Shown here: one piece after another, positions 55,688 through 64,000 of the stretch
How the letters are laid out: every line of letters begins with the position of its first letter
Numbering within the stretch: position 1 is the first letter of the stretch
Source of the DNA: Mimachlamys varia
Taxonomy: Eukaryota > Mollusca > Bivalvia > Pectinida > Pectinidae
Direction: 5' to 3'
Assembly: GCA_947623455.1 (NCBI GenBank)
Contig: OX392542.1
Location: 14,639,625 to 14,703,624 of the forward strand
Length of the DNA stretch: 64,000 bases
Notes under the pieces: generated by a model
Seen by the model: the letters and a program-made list of their open reading frames with translations, nothing else
Told to the model about the DNA's origin: nothing
Database searches by the model: none
Translations under genes and position numbers: made by a program

Positions 55688-56935
55688 GGTTACACCATAG
55701 TTTACGAGTTCTTCAGGATATAACCCACAAGGCACGAAGTGCCGCGTGGGTTATACCTGAAGAACGAGTAAACTATTGTGTAACCTACTTGTATCATAGA
55801 TGTGACATATTTCTTTCATCGAGAACAATGTTCATTTACCTACAATGTTAAAATGTACACTGATCTGGGGTAGGCGTGGGAATCACTGAACTGATTCTGT
55901 CAATCCTGAGTTGATGATGCTTACTTCAATTTGATTGGTTATTGATTCTATCAATCCAGAGTTGATAATACACATAGGCACGCCTTTTAAATTTGATTGG
56001 TTATTTCTAAATCATTCCTGGGAATATTTTGATTTTGGATTTATTATTGTTTTTATTAATTAGACTAAGCAATAAGCCACCCATGCTCACTTTTTTGCCA
56101 AGCATGCTAAATTTCGGTTTTGTAAAGAACCTGATTTTGACTTCCTGAAAAACATGGATGACTTGGACGAATTCACTGTTCCACAAGATCTGGACAAGTA
56201 TGACATTTCAGAATATTTAAGAGGACTCTGTTTCCCAAAGTTTCAACCGGGAATTACCCGAAGAAAGACCGGAATCCACGAAAAACACAAATCACGGTTC
56301 GGACCGCCTGTTAATTCGGAATGTAGATCTACTTGAATATACAGGACTTTTGAATTTAACGGAAAACACACGCCTTAATTGATACAAATGAAACCAAAGC
56401 TGAAACGCGAATCACAGGTACGTGTAAAACCAGAGAATTATACCTTAATAATTGTACAGTGACAATCAATTCAATTTGAAGTGATCTGTTTTATTTGCAC
56501 TAAAATAGCAAAAACACTGACCAAAGGTACGTTTGTACAGTGTCGCTCAATTTGAAGACATTTGTTATATTTGTGCAAAGGTGAATTGTCTATTGAGTTG
56601 GAAAAGCTGAAATGTGTGTATATTTTTAAGGTTAGAAAATGTGTGTATTTTGTAAGGTTAATTAAATGTTGAGTTGGAAAAACTGAAAATGTGTGTATTG
56701 TTTTTTTAAAAGTACATGGCAACCTATTTTCGCTTGTTGTACAATGTATATATTTTAATGTACTTGGTGTCATTTTGCAACATTGTACAACTGCAACATT
56801 GGGGAAAGAGGCCATGGTAAGAACCTATGTTCTTACTAGATAAGAACATGGGTTCTTACTGGGTGAGGTCAACTCTTCATAATATATTCCACGGACGAGA
56901 TGAAAGAAATATGACACATCTATGTAGGATTGAGT
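55688..56935. mobile_element. 1.25-kb element bounded by hairpins and inverted repeats
   Basis: The left end is a 98-bp near-palindrome (55688-55785) with arms GGTTACACCATAGTTTAC and GTAAACTATTGTGTAACC around TATAACCCAC. Next to it, CATAGATGTGACATATTTCT at about 55793 is inverted at 56905-56925 as AGAAATATGACACATCTATG. A 39-bp hairpin, AAGAACCTATGTTCTTA with partner TAAGAACATGGGTTCTT, lies at 56819-56857. The two outer inverted segments suggest one mobile unit, but no target duplication was found. Confidence 0.5.
56154..56336 (+). CDS. Unassigned 60-residue open frame inside the 55.7-56.9 kb element
   Basis: The frame reads MDDLDEFTVPQDLDKYDISE, then YLRGLCFPKFQPG, and ends at a TGA. It is acidic at the start and basic later, without a signal peptide or membrane segment. 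I do not recognise the family. It may be the first exon of a gene carried or captured by the element, or chance. No downstream exon was identified. Confidence 0.25.
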   Translation: MDDLDEFTVPQDLDKYDISEYLRGLCFPKFQPGITRRKTGIHEKHKSRFGPPVNSECRST

Positions 56936-57766
56936 CAGCTTAAAATGTTTAAATATTTCATTGTACGAGTATTACATCGTAGATAAGTCGAAAATTATAC
57001 GATTTAATGTTGACAATGCAACTTAAAAAGCTTTCAATTGAGATAAAACAAAACCCAAAACCAAAGTTTTTAGATTTCCCCTATCTGTCCTGAAATCGTT
57101 TCTAAGGAAGTGCCGATATCTTAGTTTTGCCTTTGTAATGATTTTAGGTCTCGCTAGCACGTTGCGATGATGTGAGTTTTGCATTGGCATTCAATCAAAT
57201 TTATTTCACGAATAAATATGAAACACGTTCTCATAGTTTCTATGAATCACTCATATTGGCAATTTGGCACGGATGGAAACGACAGGGAATTTTCATGTGA
57301 AGGAAACCAGAGTACCTATAGAAAACCTCGAGGTCCGACAGATAGCCGATACCCCTATACACGTTTATTTGTCAGTAAATCGCCGTGATATAGACTATAG
57401 ACACCATATCATACCTGCACGATAACTAATCATCGCGGTATTTCATTACATCTTTATGAAAGATAACATGAAATAGATCAATATGTATTGCATGTACTTT
57501 TCAAAGTTTATGATGCAAAGTAATTTTTCGTCATGATTAGTAACAAAAGAGTATGGGTCCATGATCCATGTACACCTCCAATAGACCAACGTTCTTCCAA
57601 AACTCCCCTGCAACAAACGAGATGCTGGACTGGTTTCATTTGCCCAACGGGGCGGAACCCGCATCTAATTTAATATATATTTGAAGACTTGTAAGTTGAC
57701 AATCAAAGCATTTTCTTAGTAGCTAGCCCTTCTTTTTGTCAAGTCCATGGTTAGAATGTTTCGATG
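56936..57766. other. Intergenic, nothing recognised
   Basis: Two open stretches of about 70 codons (57179-57388 plus strand and 57446-57664 minus strand) have no family features. No gene is assigned. Confidence 0.3.
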
Positions 57767-57838
57767 AATTTCACAAAAACCGACTATCAGACAATGAAAA
57801 ACAGATTCAGTGTCTGATAGTCGACTTTTGTGAAATTT
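57767..57838. repeat. Hairpin with 27-bp arms
   Basis: The left arm AATTTCACAAAAACCGACTA continues TCAGACA. The right arm TGTCTGATAGTCGAC continues TTTTGTGAAATT. There is one mismatch and an 18-bp loop. Its function is unknown; it may be a foldback remnant. Confidence 0.85.
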
Positions 57839-58484
57839 AACCGCTTCACGTATCAAACTGAAATTTGACAGTTATTTTCATTATGGTGTTAGATGATTAA
57901 TAAAAAAAAAAAGAAATTCGATTATTTTTTTTTTTTTTATATTTTATTTAATTATTCATATTTCGCTATTTTATCAATACCGTACTGTGTATTTAGATGA
58001 TTATTCTCATGGCCACAAGTGCCTGTGATCATTTGCGCACAAATGTACGTATCTCTCAAAACGTACATGCACATATCCATGTACCAAGGTTTTCGCGCTA
58101 AAATCTTGATGTGACCGAGATTGGACTGAGTTACTTTATGGCAGGTTAAATAATCCAATGATAACATTATCAGGAGAACAAGAGATATGCTGGAGCCCCT
58201 TGCATGTACTTCCTGCTAAACGAGGTGGTTGTACATGTATGTCTACTTCAGACGCACTATCGGGTGTCGTGTACACTTTTGAGATTTATATGTTTATTTA
58301 ACATGTAGGATAAGCATTAAAACCTATATTAATTGCAATACATGTACTTGTTCCAATTTATGAAGCAAGACATTCAGAATATATACAGAAAATATCTGCT
58401 GTTTTTCACTCGATAAGAAGCGAGTAATGTAGCTCATCTTGAAAAACGAAGTTGGTTCATGGTTTTTGACGATTTTTTTCTGAG
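57839..58484. other. Intergenic, nothing recognised
   Basis: AT-rich sequence with A and T runs near 57900-57940. No gene was identified. Confidence 0.3.
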
Positions 58485-58765
58485 GTTTTGAGATGGACGT
58501 TTTTGAGTTTGCTTGTTAGTGTGTTTACTTGTTTTGATGACTCGGTTCTCATTTTGTGGATTGATGCTTACTTGGGTGTGACCAAGATTTACATGGCGGG
58601 TGTCGTCGATGAAGCAGAAAACGCTTACTCTTCCGGAATACCTGGTTTTATTCTCTTGTGCTTTTACGAAAGTCTCCATGTAAATCTTTACTTTGTTCCT
58701 ATTTTGCCCCTAGTTTAATCGATTTTGAGTTCGGATTATGGTTTTGTTCTCTGATTTTTTATGCG
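58485..58765 (+). repeat. Dispersed repeat family A, copy 5
   Basis: GAGATGGACGTTTTTGAGTT, GGTTCTCATTTTGTGGATTG, TCGATGAAGCAGAAAACGCT, TTCCGGAATACCTGG and CCCCTAGTTTAATCGATTTT are present in the family order. Confidence 0.8.
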
Positions 58766-58774
58766 ATACAAAGA

Positions 58775-59342
58775 ACAGCGAAACCTCTCTATTAAGACCA
58801 CTTTAGGGATCAGACCAAAGTGGTCTTAATAGCGGGGTGGTCTGAATACCGAAGGTGACCAAGCAGACAGATTTCTCTGAGATCCACTTTTTGACTTGTT
58901 TTCATGGTCCTTTAACTAATATATATAAGCTTTATAATGTGAACCACACAGTAATTGTAGCTGATTAGCCAATTTGACACCAAAATACAGCTTACTGAGC
59001 TGATACTTGACAGGTGTACACAGTGGAATACACACCAGGTGATTTTGTGTTTGGTCGGTGGTCTGAGTAGTGAGGTGAAACTTTTTTTTTCGCAAAATGC
59101 TTTTATTTTCCTTTTGATTCAAAGTCTTAAATTTATATATATATATTGGATCAAATTAGCAGTTTGGGGCATTCAAAATGGAAAAACCCTGCTTCCAGTG
59201 ATGTTCAACCTGGCTTTAAAATATATACTTGGCAAATATAAGATGAATATTAGTGCAAAAGTGGTATTTGGGACTTTTCAAATCTGGTCTTCATAGCGAG
59301 GTGGTCTTGATAGCGAGGTGGTCTTTAAGCGAGGTTTCACTG
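58775..59342. mobile_element. 570-bp non-autonomous DNA transposon, hAT-like ends
   Basis: The left end ACAGCGAAACCTCTCTATTA continues AGACCACTTT. The right end TTTAAGCGAGGTTTCACTG is its inverted partner. Internal copies of GAGGTGGTCTT and TGGTCTTAATAGCGGGGTGG extend the subterminal similarity. CAGNG-type ends suit the hAT superfamily. The 8-bp flanks TACAAAGA and TGCAATGA match at six of eight bases and may be an aged target duplication. No transposase is encoded. Confidence 0.75.
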
Positions 59343-59350
59343 TGCAATGA

Positions 59351-61095
59351 TTAGTGCATATAGATGCGATATGCTGTAACAGGCCGGGTGTGTCTTCAAT
59401 CGTCGGCTATTATTGAGTGAAATATATTGTTTTCTTCGAGGACAATTGATTGATGCCATGTACCTGAAAATTGTTTTCAATCTGAAGTATTTTGAAGGAG
59501 CAGCATACATGATGTCCTCATTACAGCACACAGATGAACATTGAGGAGTTAAGTAAACCTTCTTGGAGGTGAAAGAAATTGTTCTGTGTCGTCTGCATGA
59601 TATTCATTTCATACTCGAGTAAAAAGGCCCCAAAACAAAAGCTATGTTATTCTGCTGAGCTTTATAACCTGAACATTAAAAGCGTTTTTATCTTTATAAT
59701 TTTTCCTCTTTACAATCATGTGGCGATGACAATGGAATTATAGTACTACCTCACATAGACACTACACGATCAAAGTAAGGGACTGCATATGGCACTCAAC
59801 TTGACAACTAAGATATTCTTCTATGTTATCATAAATACTTGAATCACATTAACTGTAAATGTAGTTTACGAACACCTAAACAATGGAATGTCTGTTCCTC
59901 GTTCCATTGTTGTTAAGATAGTTTCTGTCTATAGAATGATAATGGTAATAAAACAAATCACACACCTGTCCCTGTTCAGCCTAACGAAATAACACACATA
60001 CACAATATCAATTGGGGAACGGGAGGGGATTTTTAAACTTTAAAATCAAAACATTTTCCCATTGAATCCAGAACAATAAAAAAGGTCGTAAAAGTTTCAT
60101 GATATTGCAAATGTACCTTAACCATCTCGATTTCTCTCGTGTCCATTTTGAACGACAAAATCAATAAACAGCATAATCTCATAGGCTTAGATCGGAGCTG
60201 GAACAGCCATGTATTTGTGTTTGAGAATTTGATAAATTTGAAAGATTAGTCCTAGGAGGCAGAAATGTCGACACCGTCAATGTGTTTTTTATTGCTTCTG
60301 CCCCCGTCCAAGGCCGCCCCCGCGTCCCCATAATGCGGTTGTTTCATATATGTTTTTATGTTTGATATGTGTCATATTCTGAATTTATCAATTTAAGTAT
60401 AAATGTGTGGGTGTCCCCGTAATAACATCACGTCTTTCTATCTTTCTTACTGTATATTGGACTGATGACCTAATAACATACGTGAATGAAATATGTTTTT
60501 TTTTTATAATTTGCAGTGCAATTTCAGTGAAACTTTATTTCAAAATGGCTCAAATGGATTTTTATATGTAAATATAGTACCCATGACCCTAACAACCTCA
60601 AAGACATTAAACCAATGTCAGGGTAAAGTGTTATGGGCGAAAAGAAATGGAAGTCATATAACGAAGTTGTGATGTTTAAACATACCTTTGTCCCTTGGTT
60701 ATTTGTGATTACGTGACAGGGGGTTCTGAACATAGCTCAGAAGTGTAATATACCTCCTTAAGTAGGATGTAGGGAACGACCTTGGATTTGAATGTCATGA
60801 TTGGTTGTTCCTGCTTATCAATCACTTAGAAACGTAATTTACCGATACCAGCATAACACAAGGTCTTTCACACAAACCATCTGAAGTAGTGTATGCTATC
60901 ATTTGAAAGGTATTTGCACAATCTTACAAATACTTAGAAATGTCAGAAGTCAGACCAAATGATTTATTGCAGCATGTTATAAAAACATAAAAACATTTCG
61001 GAATGTTGGCTCCTTGCCAGAAAATGAAAGTCATGACTGTGCTTGTAACTTTCCCCTGTATTGTTTACCATGCTGTTCAAACGTCGCTAATTTAT
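59351..61095. other. Intergenic, nothing firm
   Basis: A small perfect 10-bp hairpin (AACAATGGAA with TTCCATTGTT) lies near 59880-59912. No gene or larger repeat could be supported. Confidence 0.3.
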
Positions 61096-61295
61096 AAGTT
61101 GATGTGACAAAGATTTACATGGCGGGTGTCGTCGATGAAGTAGAAGACGCTTACTCTTCCGGAACACCTGGTCTTATTCTCTTGTGCTTTTACAAGGGTC
61201 TCCGTGTAAATCTTTCATTTGTTCATATTTTGCCCATGGTTTAATCGATTTTGAGTTCGGATTATGATTTTGTTAACGCTTCGGTATTCTCTTAT
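61096..61295 (+). repeat. Dispersed repeat family A, copy 6 (partial)
   Basis: The copy begins at GATGTGACAAAGATTTACAT and carries GAAGTAGAAGACGCTTACTC, GAACACCTGGTCTTATTCTC and TTTTGTTAACGCTTCGGTAT. The 5' half of the family is missing. Confidence 0.8.
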
Positions 61296-62964
61296 TTATT
61301 TTGATAAAATGAAGGAATATTCATTTGTAAATTCATATAATGACAAGATTGTGTACTGCCTTCAAATACAATTATGATTGGCAGGTAGCCAAAAAATGTC
61401 ACTGGGACATTTTTTATATAGATTCTGGAAGTTAGATTACGCCAACAGCAGACACACTATCTAAGTCTTGTAAATCCAATAAAGGCTAATCAATATGATG
61501 GAATAAGAGGACATATCGTCAAATTGCTCAAACCAATATGCAAACGGGAGACATATCTTGCATTATTATCTTCGGTGGTCCCTCATGGGTGTACGGGGAA
61601 GGAGACAGGCCCTCGTTTCTTTTTTATAGATAGATTGGCTTCCAGTCCCTAACAATTCAATACTATAGCTATTAATTTTTTTGTATAAATAGTTAAATAT
61701 ATTTAAGAGACAAGTAGATAAGTGTATAAAACAAGGCTATCATTAGATGGGGTTAGTAATCGTTGTCGTTTTATATATTCACATGTAGCTATATGTACGG
61801 ATTACTTGTTGCTATAACACAATTTCTGAACAATAACGATTTTATAGATAAGATATGGCCGCCGGTAAAATGTCAAGAGTATGATAACTTTTCACAGGGA
61901 AAACGTTATAAATCTTTTTGATGTTAAACTGCACCGATAAATGGCCACTTGTAATACTGTTTTTATCTTCTACTGGGATCGACACAAGACTCAAAGATAA
62001 AAGGCTAGATTAGATATAACACCAGTTAAGAGAAGTCGATCCCGAGACCCAGAATCGGAAACCGTCCAATCATTCACGCGGCAGCATACTTCACGACAAT
62101 ACAAAATATAATTAAAAACAGGGACCGATACGATATCACAACAAACAGAATAAAATATGAACTGACCCAATTTTGCCGGAAGTGGAGCAGAATTTCCTAG
62201 AAAACTACATGTCGGCTGTACCTCAAATTGCACACCGATTTATTGATGTTTCCGGTCTAAGATACAGTGAACGGGTCTTTAGTGTAAAGTTGTTATTTTG
62301 TGATGTCTATTGGGTATGGGTATCACAACGATAAACTGATAAATTAGCATTCTCAATTATGGAAAGAGAAATTCGAGTTGTATTCATAATCAGATTCCAC
62401 TTGAACTGTCGCCTATGAGCTAACTAATACCCCCCCCCCCGTATTGCAGCTGCTACATTCTTTGTAGGGGCTATATTAACAGCAACGTTTCAGCATTGTA
62501 CAGATCTGGTTGAAATCAGACACAATTTGTATCTTTTACCTTTTACAGCCACCCCCTGGTGTTTTTGGTCCCTTTGGCTCATTTATGGGCCAAAAGGGAA
62601 CACTACCACTTTGTATCACATAAACTCATATCTTCTTCATTAGGTGATGCTGTCTATCAATTTGGTTGTAATCGGTCAAAATTGATTATTGTCCCTTTTT
62701 ATATCACGTGTAGATATTGTAGACCACTCCATAAGATCCCTAAATATTAAGTATTAAAACAATGTGGGTTCATGGAAGAAGATTTTATATATGCCACATT
62801 ATACCCCTTCTAGCACATAATTAGGTCCTTAAAGGGGCCACACAAATGAAGTTCTGTGAGGCAGACTAACATGTCATGTAAAACATGTCCGTATAATCAT
62901 AGGAGTAGGCGGTACAAAACTGTGTTCCCAGAGAACCGGAAATTAAGACAAGAACGAATACCCC

Positions 62965-62995
<31 letters not shown>

Positions 62996-64000
62996 AAGAC
63001 AAAACAACATTTATCTCATCAGTTTTATTCCCGTAACATGTCAAATCGCCTTTATGACTGATACATGCTTTTGTCAGGGGCTAAGGCGAGTTAACATATC
63101 AATATATGACGTTTGATTAATTACTGGAGTCGCATTATAACCCTGCTGAGAGAGTTTAAAGTATGATAGGAGAATCAATTCCGGATATTTGTTCTGCACC
63201 GGTTTTTCATAAATTCGGTCAAATATTGATGATCTTAGTGCATATACCTTTACCAGGGTGTTTACAATATACCCTCAAGTCAACGACACCTCATTTATTG
63301 ATAGACGTGTCGCGATGCTCGCAGGTTTTAATATGCCCGGCTTTTATGGATATTGACAATATAAATCTGCCATAAATAGGTCTATCTTAAAACATAATCG
63401 AGGTGTTTATCTCTCCCTGAAAAATAACACACAATTAGATATCTTTACATAGACCCCCAAACTCAATGTGGAACACGAACTCATGTCCCCGGAAGTTAGC
63501 ATGTATACTTTATAAATATATTACAGTTATGTGAACTATTTGCTGTCATACTTTAACAATCTAAAGTGCCTGTGAAATATTCAATACTTGCAATAATCAA
63601 TTATAATATAGTGTTATGGGTTTGATATTGATAAATCTTGCTGAACGCATATTCAGAACCCATGTTATTCTATTATTCTATACAAAACAATTTATTTGCG
63701 CTGACTTTCCATAAATGTAATACATTTTTATGTATTGCAGTATTTTGCTGCAAATACCCACTTTGTATAGTCTTATGATTTATGTACGTATTGTATAACA
63801 TCAGTGGACTTTTTATCACGAGTATTGTTCACGTTCAAAACAATTAATCAAATTACAGAAAGTGCATTACAAATCACAGACTGATTTAGATGTTTTACTG
63901 TAATCTCTTTAGTTGATAGTGGTGATCAACATGATCCTTTTCATTATATTTACTCCATATGTCACCATTCCTTCTTACTCTCCCTTTTTGCATATATTCT
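61296..64000. other. Intergenic, probable old repeats and homopolymers
   Basis: A C11 run lies at 62430-62440 beside GTCGCCTATGAGCTAACTAA, which resembles the sequence near 31.0 kb. A C21 run at 62961-62981 is followed by a CA microsatellite to 62996. The stretch around 62550-62840 (GGTCCCTTTGGCTCATTTAT, TGGGCCAAAAGGGAAC) looks like an old repeat. No gene could be supported to the end of the window. Confidence 0.35.

Noticed and set aside
62856..63116. Proline-rich open stretch encoded by the C21 run
   Set aside because: It is created by a homopolymer and CA microsatellite, with no other coding evidence.

Overview
This window is nuclear DNA of an animal and most likely of a mollusc, probably a bivalve. 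It is AT-rich. Its genes are split by long introns with GT-AG splice sites, the three recognisable proteins have animal relatives, and the spacer DNA is full of short foldback elements and degenerate tandem repeats of a kind I associate with bivalve genomes. The species cannot be named from the sequence.

Three genes are well supported, all on the minus strand. (1) Positions 523-4208 hold the first six exons of BCAS2/SPF27, a core subunit of the PRP19 (NTC) spliceosome complex; its last exon lies left of the window. (2) Positions 21901-27687 hold a complete five-exon gene for a secreted FAD protein of about 525 residues, related to the bacterial and red-algal polyunsaturated fatty acid double-bond isomerases (PAI/PFI-like, amine-oxidase fold). 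(3) Positions 38398-49185 hold a complete four-exon gene of the TPRG1/TPRG1L family (hSac2 domain). They look like unrelated neighbours rather than a functional cluster.

The dominant feature is a 13.4-kb tandem array (7782-21198) of about 406 copies of a 33-bp unit, ending about 0.7 kb beyond the stop codon of the fatty acid isomerase-like gene. It has several levels of higher-order repetition (528, 1056, 1650, 924 and 4362 bp). Because the unit is exactly 11 codons, it leaves an 8.3-kb and a 3.6-kb open frame on the minus strand, encoding TDNHSMTLYTI-like repeats. I treat this as a satellite that probably does not code.

Layout: 1-4.2 kb BCAS2; 4.7-6.9 kb a dead reverse-transcriptase fragment and degenerate tandem repeats rich in TCAAGGTCA; 7.8-21.2 kb the array; 21.9-27.7 kb the isomerase-like gene with repeat-filled introns; 28.4-38 kb tandem repeats and dispersed non-autonomous elements; 38.4-49.2 kb TPRG1L-like; 49.2-64 kb intergenic DNA with further elements. 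Several elements sit inside one another, which gives a relative order of insertion. Family letters A, B, C, D, F and H are my own labels for repeats seen more than once here. No rRNA or intact tRNA gene, CRISPR array, virus or bacterial operon was seen.
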